19,830 bases of DNA, from assembly GCA_040006895.1 (NCBI GenBank), contig JBDTWB010000066.1, positions 1-19,830 on the forward strand, given 5' to 3'. Below the pieces are notes generated by a model. It had not been told where the DNA came from. It saw only the letters and a program-made list of their open reading frames with translations, and ran no database searches. Position numbers and translations under genes: made by a program. Shown in pieces: positions 1 to 7,504 of the stretch; position 1 is the first letter of the stretch; each line of letters begins with the position of its first letter. This DNA is from CAIWHR01 sp040006895 (GTDB lineage Bacteria; Pseudomonadota; Gammaproteobacteria; Burkholderiales; Casimicrobiaceae).

Positions 1-900
1 GCGACCCGGTTCGTGCTGATGAACGTCGAGGGCAAGGACGTCGGTCTCGATGCGAGCCTGCCGGTGCAACTCTCGGTCGCCGACCAGTGGATCATCGGCG
101 AGCTGCAGGATGCCGAGGCCGAGATTCGGGCCCAGCTCGACGCCTACCGGTTCGACCTCGCCGCGAAGGCGCTATACGAATTCGTATGGGACCGGTACTG
201 CGACTGGTACGTCGAGCTCGCCAAGGTGGACCTGGCGAGCGGCGACGATGCGCAGCAGCGCGGCACCCGGCGCACCCTCGTGCGGGTGCTGGAAGCGACG
301 TTGCGCCTCGCCCATCCCTTCATTCCGTTTATCACCGAAGAGCTCTGGCAGGTCGTGCGACCGCTCGCTGGCCAGTCCGGCGAATCCATATCGGTGGCAC
401 GCTATCCGGCGCCCGACGACACCAGGCGTGCGCCGGAGGCTCGGGCGCGGATCGCGGTCATGCAGGAGCTGGTCAATGCCTGCCGGTCGCTGCGCTCGGA
501 AATGAATCTCTCGCCGGCACGACGCGTCCCGCTCAAGGTGGCTGGCGACTGGCGCCGCCAAGGTGTTGATGGGATCGCCGGCTACCTGCAGGCATTGGGC
601 AAGCTCTCGGCGGTCGAACTCGTGGCCGAGCTGCCCGGATCCGACGCGCCGGTGCAAGTGGTGGGCGATCTGCGCATCCAGCTCGAGGTGCCCGTCGACC
701 GCGACGCCGAGCGGGCGCGGATCGGCAAGGAGCTGGCGCAGGTTAGTGGCGAGATCGGCAAGGCGCGCGCCAAGCTCGACAATGCGAGCTTCGTCGCCCG
801 TGCGCCCGCGGCCGTGGTCGAGCAGGAAAAGACCCGGCTCGCCGCGCTCGAATCGACGCGCGAGAAGCTCGAGGAGCAGGCGGCACGACTTGCGGCGTGA
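1..900 (+). CDS. valS: valyl-tRNA synthetase, C-terminal part (cut by window start)
   Basis: Class I aminoacyl-tRNA synthetase that charges tRNA-Val with valine in the cytoplasm. The frame is open from base 1, so only the last 299 residues are present; the catalytic Rossmann fold with HIGH and KMSKS and the editing domain lie outside the window. Visible are the family block ATRFVLMN at the left edge, the helical anticodon-binding domain (FDLAAKALYEFVWDRYCDWY, then PFIPFITEELWQ), and a C-terminal coiled coil rich in Arg, Glu and Lys (from about DRDAERARIGKEL to the end) that contacts the tRNA elbow in ValRS. The stop is TGA at 898-900. The MFS gene starts within about 20-70 nt on the same strand, so read-through transcription is likely. 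Identification is firm from the domain order and conserved blocks. Confidence 0.95.
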   Translation, partial: ATRFVLMNVEGKDVGLDASLPVQLSVADQWIIGELQDAEAEIRAQLDAYRFDLAAKALYEFVWDRYCDWYVELAKVDLASGDDAQQRGTRRTLVRVLEATLRLAHPFIPFITEELWQVVRPLAGQSGESISVARYPAPDDTRRAPEARARIAVMQELVNACRSLRSEMNLSPARRVPLKVAGDWRRQGVDGIAGYLQALGKLSAVELVAELPGSDAPVQVVGDLRIQLEVPVDRDAERARIGKELAQVSGEIGKARAKLDNASFVARAPAAVVEQEKTRLAALESTREKLEEQAARLAA

Positions 901-918
901 TGCGGCAGGCCGGGCGGT

Positions 919-2241
919 GTGCGGGCGGGCGATGAACGCCACCGCCGTGGCGGCGTAGTCCTCGACGTGTCGGCACGCACCGTCTCCTCTCGGCTGTTCG
1001 GGAAGCTGTTCCGGGCACTGCGGCATCGCAACTATCGGCTGTTCTTCCTCGGCCAGAGCCTGTCGAATATCGGTACCTGGTTGCAGCAGGTGGCGATGGG
1101 CTGGCTCACTTACCGGGTCACCGACTCGGCATTCCTGCTCGGAGTGGTGGCCTTCTGCACCAACATCGGCATCCTCGTCTTGAGTCCGTTCGCCGGTGTT
1201 CTCGCCGATCGGGTCAATCGCCGCCGGGCCTTGTTCTTTACCCAGACCGCCATGCTGCTCCAGGCGGTCGTGCTGACCGCCGTCGTGGCACTCGGTCATG
1301 TCGAGGTCTGGCATCTCATCGGTCTTGCGCTGTGGCTCGGCATCGCCTGGGCGTTCGACGTACCCCTGCGACAGTCGATGTACGTGCACCTCGTGCCGGA
1401 CCGTGCCGACCTGCCCAACGCCATCGCCCTCAATTCGTTCACGGTGAACGTGGCGCGCGTGATCGGTCCGGCGCTCGCCGGCATCCTGATCGCCATGGTC
1501 GGGGAGGCGTGGTGCTTCGGCATCAATGCCGTCACCTATCTCGTGGTCATCGCCGCCGTCGCCCGGCTGGAGTGGAACCAGCCGCCCGCCGGTGTGCAAG
1601 CGGGATGGTGGGTGAGCTGGCTGGAGGGGGCGCGCTACACCTTCGGGTTCGAGCCGGTACGGGTGTTGCTGATCCTCCTTGCGGTGCTGGCGTGGACGGT
1701 AGCGCCGTACTCGTCGCTGATGCCGATCTATGCCCGCGACGTCTACGGCGGCGGCCCGGCGACCCTCGGCCTGCTCCTGGCGTCGGCCGGAATAGGCGCG
1801 CTCTCGTGCATGGCTTATCTGGCAGGACGCTCGACCGTACGCGGTCTCGGCAAGGTGATCGGTGGTGGCGTGCTGGTGGCCTCGCTGTCGCTCGCAGCCT
1901 TTGCCTACCTGCGGTTCCTGCCGCTCGCGATGCTGCTGCTCGCCGGCGTCGGCGGGGGCATGATCCTCGCGGCCGCGTCGTCCAACGTCATCCTGCAGAC
2001 GGTGACCGACGACCGGTTGCGCGGCCGGGTCGCGAGCTTCTACACGCTGGCCTTCCTGGGAATCGCGCCACTCGGAAACTTGGCCGCGGGCGCCCTGGCG
2101 CACGCGGTAGGCGCGCCGCTCACCTTCCTGCTGAACGGCTGCCTGTGCGCATCGGCGGGGGTGTGGTTCTGGCGCGCGTTACCGCGCCTTCGGAAGGTGA
2201 TGGCGCCTGCCTACGAACGACTGGGAATCAAGGAGGAATAG
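919..2241 (+). CDS. MFS transporter, EntS/DHA3-like exporter
   Basis: Inner-membrane major facilitator protein with about 12 hydrophobic segments over up to 440 residues. The N-terminal signature FRALRHRNYRLFFLGQ followed by IGTWLQQVAMGWL is typical of the EntS-like (MFS_3/DHA3) branch, many members of which export siderophores or drugs by proton antiport. The inter-helix motif between TM2 and TM3 is seen as GVLADRVNRRR. Substrate cannot be read from sequence. The first possible start is GTG at 919, but GTG at 967 (protein beginning with Ser-Ala-Arg-Thr) lies closer to the conserved region and is equally credible; neither has a good Shine-Dalgarno. It follows valS closely and converges with rlmM. 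No biosynthetic genes accompany it, so a specific siderophore role is not supported here. Confidence 0.85.
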   Translation: MRAGDERHRRGGVVLDVSARTVSSRLFGKLFRALRHRNYRLFFLGQSLSNIGTWLQQVAMGWLTYRVTDSAFLLGVVAFCTNIGILVLSPFAGVLADRVNRRRALFFTQTAMLLQAVVLTAVVALGHVEVWHLIGLALWLGIAWAFDVPLRQSMYVHLVPDRADLPNAIALNSFTVNVARVIGPALAGILIAMVGEAWCFGINAVTYLVVIAAVARLEWNQPPAGVQAGWWVSWLEGARYTFGFEPVRVLLILLAVLAWTVAPYSSLMPIYARDVYGGGPATLGLLLASAGIGALSCMAYLAGRSTVRGLGKVIGGGVLVASLSLAAFAYLRFLPLAMLLLAGVGGGMILAAASSNVILQTVTDDRLRGRVASFYTLAFLGIAPLGNLAAGALAHAVGAPLTFLLNGCLCASAGVWFWRALPRLRKVMAPAYERLGIKEE

Positions 2242-2279
2242 TCGGCACGGCGGTTGTGCATGCGCGGCCGAAGCCGGTG

Positions 2280-2298
2280 CCGAAGGTGAACCCTTCGG
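2280..2298. other. small perfect hairpin between convergent genes
   Basis: In the 225-nt gap between the ends of the MFS gene and rlmM, CCGAAGG (2280-2286) pairs perfectly with CCTTCGG (2292-2298) across a 5-nt loop. There is no T-run on either side, so it is at best a weak or Rho-assisted terminator. The rest of the gap shows only a short direct repeat of CCTCGAAGCG (near 2338 and 2368) and no convincing gene. Confidence 0.3.
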
Positions 2299-2466
2299 AC
2301 GGCGCCACGTGCGGGGCTTCGCCAAAGCGAGCTTGGTCCTCGAAGCGCGGCACCTCGGGGCGCTGCACCTCGAAGCGATTGGAACGCTACCGGTGAGGCG
2401 TTCCTCTGCGCGCGGTGGCAAGCCGCTACGCGGCGGGGGCGGCGTGCGTGCCGCTTGGCGACTCGC

Positions 2467-3585
2467 CTAGCCCGTCGCCAGGTAGCCGGTGACTTCCTCG
2501 CGGTCGTGGTAGAGCTGCCTCAGCATTAGCGTCGGCTGCGCGCTGGTGCCGCCCCGGGCGATACGCTCGCGGATGATCGCCGTGCACTGGTCGACCGCCT
2601 GGTAGCGGCGCTTCATCGGCAGTTTGAGGTTGAAGATCGCCCGCCGGGCGTCCCCCGTGGCGATCCAGTCGGCGACCAGCGCGGCGATCCGGGCTGGTTG
2701 CTCGACGATGTCGCAGGTGAGCCAGTCGACGGGTCGGCGTGGGCGGTAGCGCAGCCCGTCGGCCCGTACGTGAGTGACCAGCGGATCCTGCGCGATGTCG
2801 CCCTTCAGCATCGCGTTGTCGACCGCGCTCACCCGCACGCCGCGATACGCGAGCTGCCACGACCAGCCACCCGGCGCAGCGCCGAGATCCACGGCGCGCA
2901 TCCCGGCGCGCACGCTGGTTGCCTCGACCTCGCCCAGGAACGTGACGAACGCTTCGGCGAGCTTGAGGGTCGAGCGCGACGGCGCTGCGTGCGGCATGCG
3001 CAGCCGGACAATGCCCATCGGCCAGCGCGCCTCCGCGGCCGTGCTGGCGCCCACGAGCGCAGCGTGGCGCGCAGTGAAGAGCACATGCAGTCGCGGCGCG
3101 GACGTCTGCGCGGCGTCGAGCATGCCCGCGGCGACGAGCGCTTGCTCGAGCAGCGGCTGCAACCGGCGGCACAATCCGGAGAGCGTCTTGCCCTCGTTGG
3201 TGTCGGGCGTTTCCAGCCATACCGCCGAGAAGGGCGCCAGCGGACCCGCCGCGGCGACGATCGGGCCGATGCGATCGCGCCCGAGGGTGACCTCGCGTGC
3301 CGCCGTGAACAGCGCGCGGGCGAAGACGGGCGGGTAGGTTGCGAGGGCGCGCCGCCAGCGCCGCACGTCGAAGCGCGCAAGGTCCGCCCTCGCAATGGCG
3401 GCAATGCCCGGCAACGGCACGAGAATCGCTCCAGCGTGGCCGGCAAGCCGGGCGAGGTCCTCGGCGCATTCGGCCTCGAAGCCCGCACGGCAGTGCGCCA
3501 CGACGGCGACCGTGTTGGGGTGCGCGCGTGGTGCTCCCGGGGTAGGCCGGTCGCGCGGGTCGTTCGGGTCGGGCCCGTCGTTCAA
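2467..3585 (-). CDS. rlmM: 23S rRNA (cytidine-2498) 2'-O-methyltransferase RlmM
   Basis: SAM-dependent ribose methyltransferase that modifies C2498 in the peptidyl-transferase region of 23S rRNA. The N-terminal half is a THUMP-like RNA-binding part (CRAGFEAECAEDLARLAG near residue 32). The linker RLRMPHAAPSRSTLKLAEA (about 204-222) is typical of RlmM. The Rossmann methyltransferase domain has the SAM loop DLGAAPGGW (233-241), an acidic residue in CDIV (291-294) and the probable catalytic lysine in FNLKLPMKRRY (Lys321). The length of 372 fits the E. coli protein (366). The start is uncertain: the longest frame begins with TTG at 3585, while a GTG just before AHCRAGFE would remove the Pro/Asp-rich leader. 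It lies 46 nt after rhlE on the same strand and is probably cotranscribed with it. Confidence 0.93.
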   Translation of the reverse strand: MNDGPDPNDPRDRPTPGAPRAHPNTVAVVAHCRAGFEAECAEDLARLAGHAGAILVPLPGIAAIARADLARFDVRRWRRALATYPPVFARALFTAAREVTLGRDRIGPIVAAAGPLAPFSAVWLETPDTNEGKTLSGLCRRLQPLLEQALVAAGMLDAAQTSAPRLHVLFTARHAALVGASTAAEARWPMGIVRLRMPHAAPSRSTLKLAEAFVTFLGEVEATSVRAGMRAVDLGAAPGGWSWQLAYRGVRVSAVDNAMLKGDIAQDPLVTHVRADGLRYRPRRPVDWLTCDIVEQPARIAALVADWIATGDARRAIFNLKLPMKRRYQAVDQCTAIIRERIARGGTSAQPTLMLRQLYHDREEVTGYLATG

Positions 3586-3631
3586 ACCGGACCCGGTGAC
3601 GTGTTTATCGGCCGGCGCCGCCGGGACCGTG

Positions 3632-5242
3632 TCAGACCTTCTCGGGCTCGACCGGGGCGGGTCGCTTCATCAGCAGCGCAGGCACGGGCTGCTTCGAGCG
3701 TGCGGGGCCATGGTGCCCGGAAGCCAGCATGGCGGCCCGCGGCGGCTGGTCGGGATTGAGCGCGTACGCGCGCTCGCGCTCTTCCTGCCGTGAGGACCGT
3801 GGCAGGTTGGTGGGCTCGGCGCGTACGCGCGCGCCTGCCTCGGTGTGGTCAGCAGAACTCGAAGCGCGCTCGCCTGCCGCGGTGTGGTCAGCGAAACTCG
3901 AAGCGCGCTCGCCTGCCGCGGTGTAGTCAGCGGAACCCGAAGCGCGCTCACGTGCGGCGGTGCGCTCAGCAACACTCGAAGCGCGCTCACGCACCGGGGT
4001 GGACGGCGCGCGCTCGCGCCGGCCATGCTCACGGCCGTGGTCGCGCGAGCCCTGCTCGCGGGCGGGACGGGTACGCTCGGCGCTGCCGACATCGAATCCG
4101 GCGGCCGTGTCGACCGGCACCGCCTTCTTCAGCAGCTTCTCGATCTCGTCGAGCAGCCGCTCCTCCTCGGGTGCGACGAAGGAGATCGCCCGACCCGTGG
4201 CCCCGGCCCGGCCGGTGCGACCGATGCGGTGGATGTAGTCCTCGGGCACGTACGGCAACTCGTAGTTGACCACCAGGGGGAGATCGTCGATGTCGAGACC
4301 GCGCGCGGCCACGTCGGTCGCCACCAGCACCTGCAGCTTGCCTTCCTTGAACGCGGCGAGCGCTTCCATCCGCGCCTGCTGGCTCTTGTCGCCGTGGATC
4401 GCGTCGGTGATGAGACCGTCTTTCTCGAGTTGGCGAGCGAGACGTGAGGCGCCGTGCTTGGTGCGCATGAAGCACAGCACCTGGTTGAGGTTCTCGGAGC
4501 GCACCAGGTGAGCGAGCAGCGCGCGCTTGCTGTCGGTGCCGATCTTGTAAGCGCTCTGCGCGACGGTCTCGGCCGCGGTGTTGCGCTTGGCCACCTCGAT
4601 CAGCTGCGGTTCGTTCAGCAACGCGTCCGCGAGCCGCTTGATCTCGTTGGAGAAGGTCGCCGAGAACAACAGGTTCTGGCGCTTGGCGGTCACCGGCAGC
4701 AAAGCCATGATCCGCTTGATGTCCGGGATGAAACCCATGTCGAGCATGCGGTCGGCTTCGTCGAGCACGAAGATTTCGACCTGGCCCAGGTACACGCTCT
4801 TCTGCTCGATGTGATCGAGCAGCCGGCCCGGCGTCGCGACCAGCACTTCGATGCCGCCGCGCACGATCGGCAGCTGCTGCTTGATGTCGACGCCGCCGTA
4901 CACCACCGTCGAGCGCAGGTTGGTGTGCTTGCCGTAGGTGCGGATCGATTCCTCCACCTGCACGGCGAGCTCGCGGGTCGGGGTGAGGATCAGCGCCCGG
5001 ACCGGGTGGCGGGCGGGCGAGGGGCTGCTGTTGGCATGCGGCAGCAGCTTCTGGAGGATCGGCAGGGCGAAGCCGGCCGTCTTGCCGGTGCCGGTCTGGG
5101 CGCCGCCCATGACGTCGCGCCCCGAGAGGATGACGGGAATGGCCTGGGCCTGGATCGGGGTGGGACTGGTGTAGCCGGCTTCGGCCACGGCCCGCATTAG
5201 CTCGGGTCGCAGGCCGAGCTCTTCGAAGCTCGTCGCGTGCAT
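3632..5242 (-). CDS. rhlE: ATP-dependent DEAD-box RNA helicase RhlE, with repeat-bearing tail
   Basis: ATP-dependent RNA unwinding enzyme; RhlE proteins act in ribosome maturation and RNA turnover. All core motifs are present: Q motif GYTSPTPIQ (23-31), motif I AQTGTGKT (48-55), PTRELA (88-93), DEAD (161-164), SAT (194-196), VATDVAARGLDI (307-318) and HRIGRTGR (338-345). The core ends near residue 385. A long basic, disordered tail follows, containing four tandem 13-residue units (419-470) and ending in PALLMKR, a short peptide often found at the end of betaproteobacterial RhlE. At 536 residues it is longer than E. coli RhlE (454) because of the tail. The ATG at 5242 has an AGGAG 5 nt upstream. 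The gene diverges from typA and leads into rlmM. Confidence 0.95.
   Translation of the reverse strand: MHATSFEELGLRPELMRAVAEAGYTSPTPIQAQAIPVILSGRDVMGGAQTGTGKTAGFALPILQKLLPHANSSPSPARHPVRALILTPTRELAVQVEESIRTYGKHTNLRSTVVYGGVDIKQQLPIVRGGIEVLVATPGRLLDHIEQKSVYLGQVEIFVLDEADRMLDMGFIPDIKRIMALLPVTAKRQNLLFSATFSNEIKRLADALLNEPQLIEVAKRNTAAETVAQSAYKIGTDSKRALLAHLVRSENLNQVLCFMRTKHGASRLARQLEKDGLITDAIHGDKSQQARMEALAAFKEGKLQVLVATDVAARGLDIDDLPLVVNYELPYVPEDYIHRIGRTGRAGATGRAISFVAPEEERLLDEIEKLLKKAVPVDTAAGFDVGSAERTRPAREQGSRDHGREHGRRERAPSTPVRERASSVAERTAARERASGSADYTAAGERASSFADHTAAGERASSSADHTEAGARVRAEPTNLPRSSRQEERERAYALNPDQPPRAAMLASGHHGPARSKQPVPALLMKRPAPVEPEKV
3833..3988 (-). repeat. 39-bp x4 coding minisatellite in the rhlE tail
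   Basis: Four head-to-tail 39-bp units encode 13-residue repeats at RhlE residues 419-470: ERASSVAERTAAR, ERASGSADYTAAG, ERASSFADHTAAG and ERASSSADHTEAG. The last three are nearly identical at DNA level (on the plus strand each carries a GTGTGGTCAGC-like core spaced exactly 39 nt: 3843, 3882, 3921), while the N-terminal unit is more diverged. The unit is a multiple of three, so copy gain or loss would leave the reading frame intact. The units are rich in Ala, Ser, His and acidic residues, unlike the usual RGG/Lys-rich RhlE tails. Confidence 0.92.
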
Positions 5243-5247
5243 GCATG

Positions 5248-5252
5248 CTCCT
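5248..5252 (-). promoter_or_regulatory. rhlE ribosome binding site
   Basis: AGGAG on the minus strand, 5 nt before the ATG at 5242. It decides between this ATG and an out-of-frame ATG 4 nt upstream (5246-5244), which sits too close to the Shine-Dalgarno. Confidence 0.75.
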
Positions 5253-5262
5253 GGCGCGGCCT

Positions 5263-5366
5263 ACCGCCCGTGAGCGGTTTCCGGTCCAGGCAGCGGAGTG
5301 TGCTGGAGGTGGTGGGACGCAGGCGCCGGCGTACCGGAACCTCGTAGGTGGGCGGTGACCGGAAAC
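5263..5366 (-). other. interleaved inverted repeats in the rhlE 5' leader
   Basis: The rhlE leader (about 135 nt if the promoter at 5385-5412 is used) holds two interleaved complementary pairs, given on the plus strand. GTTTCCGGTC (5277-5286) pairs with GACCGGAAAC (5357-5366), 10 bp perfect. ACCGCCC (5263-5269) pairs with GGGCGGT (5350-5356), 7 bp. The order A-B-A'-B' means they cannot both form a simple nested stem; they would make a pseudoknot or alternative folds. A competing local hairpin ACCGC/GCGGT (5263-5267 with 5274-5278) lies just upstream of the Shine-Dalgarno. The complementarity is seen directly; any regulatory role is inference. Confidence 0.45.
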
Positions 5367-5384
5367 GGCCGCCCGAAGCCGCAA

Positions 5385-5412
5385 ATTATAGCGTAAACCG
5401 CGGATTTTGCAA
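5385..5412 (-). promoter_or_regulatory. strong sigma-70 type promoter for rhlE
   Basis: On the minus strand a perfect -10 box TATAAT (5390-5385) lies 16 nt downstream of TTGCAA (5412-5407), a 4/6 match to the -35 consensus. Transcription would start near 5378 and give a leader of about 135 nt before the rhlE ATG. The AT-rich island here contrasts with the GC-rich surroundings, which supports a real control element. Confidence 0.7.
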
Positions 5413-5424
5413 ATTTTTGTGGTT

Positions 5425-5449
5425 TTGACGAGACCCCGCAAGCTATACT
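5425..5449 (+). promoter_or_regulatory. candidate promoter for typA
   Basis: Plus-strand TTGACG (5425-5430) and TATACT (5444-5449) both match sigma-70 boxes well, but the spacer is only 13 nt (15 if TTTTGA at 5423-5428 is used), so the exact -35 is uncertain. The TATACT box is the best -10 on this strand in the gap. It would leave a GC-rich leader of about 170 nt (5457-5626) in which I see no gene and no clear Shine-Dalgarno before typA. Confidence 0.4.
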
Positions 5450-5626
5450 TGATGGTTACCCGCGCCGGGTACAGGCCGCCGGGCAGGGCGCGCGCCGCGC
5501 CACCGCGAATCTCCGCAGCGAGCCTCGTCAGCCGCGTGGCTTTTCGGATATCAGGGCAGCACCGCGCTTTCGACTCCACGACAGTGGCGTCCTGACGCGC
5601 ACGCCGTCCGCCATTCTGGGCTCACC

Positions 5627-7477
5627 ATGTCTTCCGCACACCGCTTGCGCAACATCGCCATCATCGCCCACGTCGATCATGGCAAGACCACCCTCGTCGA
5701 CAAGCTGCTCGTCCAGGCCGGCACCTTCGCCAAGCACCAGCACGTCGGCGAGCGCATGATGGACAGCAACGACCTCGAACGCGAGCGGGGCATCACCATC
5801 CTCGCCAAGAACTGCTCGATCGCCTACCGCGGCACCCGCATCAACATCGTCGACACCCCCGGCCACGCCGACTTCGGCGGCGAGGTCGAGCGGGTGCTGG
5901 GCATGGTGGATGGCGTGCTGCTGCTGGTCGATGCCGTCGAAGGGCCGATGCCGCAAACGCGGTTCGTCACGTTGAAGGCGCTGAAGCTCGGTCTCCAGCC
6001 CATCGTGGTGATCAACAAGGTCGACCGCCCGGGTGCACGGCCGGAATGGGTCGTCAACCAGACCTTCGAGCTCTTCGACCGGCTCGGCGCCACGGAGGCT
6101 CAGCTCGATTTTCCGGTGGTGTACGCCTCCGCCCTGAACGGTTGGGCAAGTACCGATGTGGCCGTCGCCAAGGCCGGGGTGCTCCCGGAGGGCACCATGA
6201 AGCCGCTCTTCGAAACCGTGCTCACCCACGTTCCGGAGCCTGCCGGCGATCCCGACGGACCGCTGCAATTCCAGGTGAGCGCCCTCGACTACTCGAGCTA
6301 CGTCGGCCGACTCGGCATCGGCCGGATCCGCCGCGGCCGGATGGCCCCGGGACAGGAAGTCGCGATCCTGCACGGCGCACTCCAAGACGGGCAGGTCCCT
6401 GCGAAGGCCCGGCTGGGCAGCGTCTTCATGTTCGCGGGAATGGAGCGTATTCCCGCGGAAAACGCCGAGGCCGGGGATATCGTGCTGGTGACGGGCGTTG
6501 ACGATCTCAGCATCGGCACGACCCTCACCGCCGTGGAGGCCCCCGAAGCGCTGCCGCCGATCCACGTCGACGAGCCGACGCTGTCGATGTACTTCCAGGT
6601 GAACACCTCGCCGTTAGCCGGTCGGGAAGGCAAGTACGTGACGTCGCGCAACCTGCGCGATCGTCTCGTCAAGGAGACGCTCACCAACGTTGCCTTGCGC
6701 CTGGAGGAGACGCCCGACACCGACGTGTTCCTGGTGGCGGGGCGCGGCGAGCTGCACCTCACCATCCTGATCGAAAACATGCGCCGCGAAGGCTACGAGC
6801 TCGCCGTGTCGCGACCGCGGGTGGTGCTGCGCGAGATCGACGGCGTGACGTCGGAGCCCTACGAGATGCTCTCGGTCGACGTCGAGGAAGGTCACCAGGG
6901 TTCGGTGATGGAAGCTCTCGGGCAACGCCGCGGCGATCTCACTGACATGCAGCCGGACGGACGCGGCCGCACGCGTCTCGAGTACCGGATCCCGGCCCGG
7001 GGCCTCATCGGCTTCCAGGGCGAGTTCATGAACCTCACCCGCGGCACCGGACTCATGAGCCACGTGTTCGACGGCTATGCGCCGGTCAAGGGCGAGATTC
7101 CCGAGCGGCGCAACGGCGTGCTCATCTCGCAGGAAGATGGCGATGCCGTGGCCTACGCCTTGTGGAAGCTGCAGGATCGCGGCCGCATGTTCGTCGGCCC
7201 TGGCGAGAAGCTCTACGAAGGCATGGTCATCGGCATCCACAGTCGCGACAATGACCTCGTGGTGAATCCGATCAAGGGCAAGCAACTCACCAACGTCCGC
7301 GCCTCCGGCACGGACGAAGCCGTGCGCCTGGTGCCGCAGATCCAGCTGACCCTCGAGTACGCGGTGGAATTCATCGCCGACGACGAGCTGGTCGAGGTGA
7401 CCCCGAAGTCGATCCGCATCCGCAAGCGCTTCCTCAAGGAGCACGAGCGCAAGAAGGCGAGCCGCGAGGCGGCCTGA
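5627..7477 (+). CDS. typA: ribosome-binding translational GTPase TypA/BipA
   Basis: EF-G-like GTPase that binds the ribosome and is needed for 50S assembly and growth under cold or other stress. The 616 residues match the family length (E. coli 607). The GTP-binding motifs are complete: G1 AHVDHGKTT (14-22), a switch I region with RERGITI (52-58), G3 DTPGH (76-80) followed by ADFGGEVERV, and G4 NKVD (130-133). The domain II beta barrel, EF-G-like domains and the BipA-specific C-terminal domain follow (for example GQRRGDLTDMQPDG and ARGLIGFQGEF). The basic C-terminus (KEHERKKASREAA) fits ribosome contact. The start is ATG 5627 without an obvious Shine-Dalgarno. A 6-bp GC hairpin (7483-7498) lies in the 27-nt gap to the next gene, which probably shares the transcript. 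Confidence 0.97.
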   Translation: MSSAHRLRNIAIIAHVDHGKTTLVDKLLVQAGTFAKHQHVGERMMDSNDLERERGITILAKNCSIAYRGTRINIVDTPGHADFGGEVERVLGMVDGVLLLVDAVEGPMPQTRFVTLKALKLGLQPIVVINKVDRPGARPEWVVNQTFELFDRLGATEAQLDFPVVYASALNGWASTDVAVAKAGVLPEGTMKPLFETVLTHVPEPAGDPDGPLQFQVSALDYSSYVGRLGIGRIRRGRMAPGQEVAILHGALQDGQVPAKARLGSVFMFAGMERIPAENAEAGDIVLVTGVDDLSIGTTLTAVEAPEALPPIHVDEPTLSMYFQVNTSPLAGREGKYVTSRNLRDRLVKETLTNVALRLEETPDTDVFLVAGRGELHLTILIENMRREGYELAVSRPRVVLREIDGVTSEPYEMLSVDVEEGHQGSVMEALGQRRGDLTDMQPDGRGRTRLEYRIPARGLIGFQGEFMNLTRGTGLMSHVFDGYAPVKGEIPERRNGVLISQEDGDAVAYALWKLQDRGRMFVGPGEKLYEGMVIGIHSRDNDLVVNPIKGKQLTNVRASGTDEAVRLVPQIQLTLEYAVEFIADDELVEVTPKSIRIRKRFLKEHERKKASREAA

Positions 7478-7504
7478 CGGTCGCGCCGCCCGCGGCGCTG
7501 GGCG

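Noticed and set aside
172..2103. 643-codon open frame on the minus strand across valS and the MFS gene
   Set aside because: It is antisense to two well-recognised genes, has Arg/Gln/His-rich composition and no domain, and arises from GC-rich codon bias.
2426..3469. 347-codon minus-strand frame overlapping rlmM in another phase
   Set aside because: The Arg/Ala-rich product has no motif; the alternative frame carries the complete RlmM motifs.
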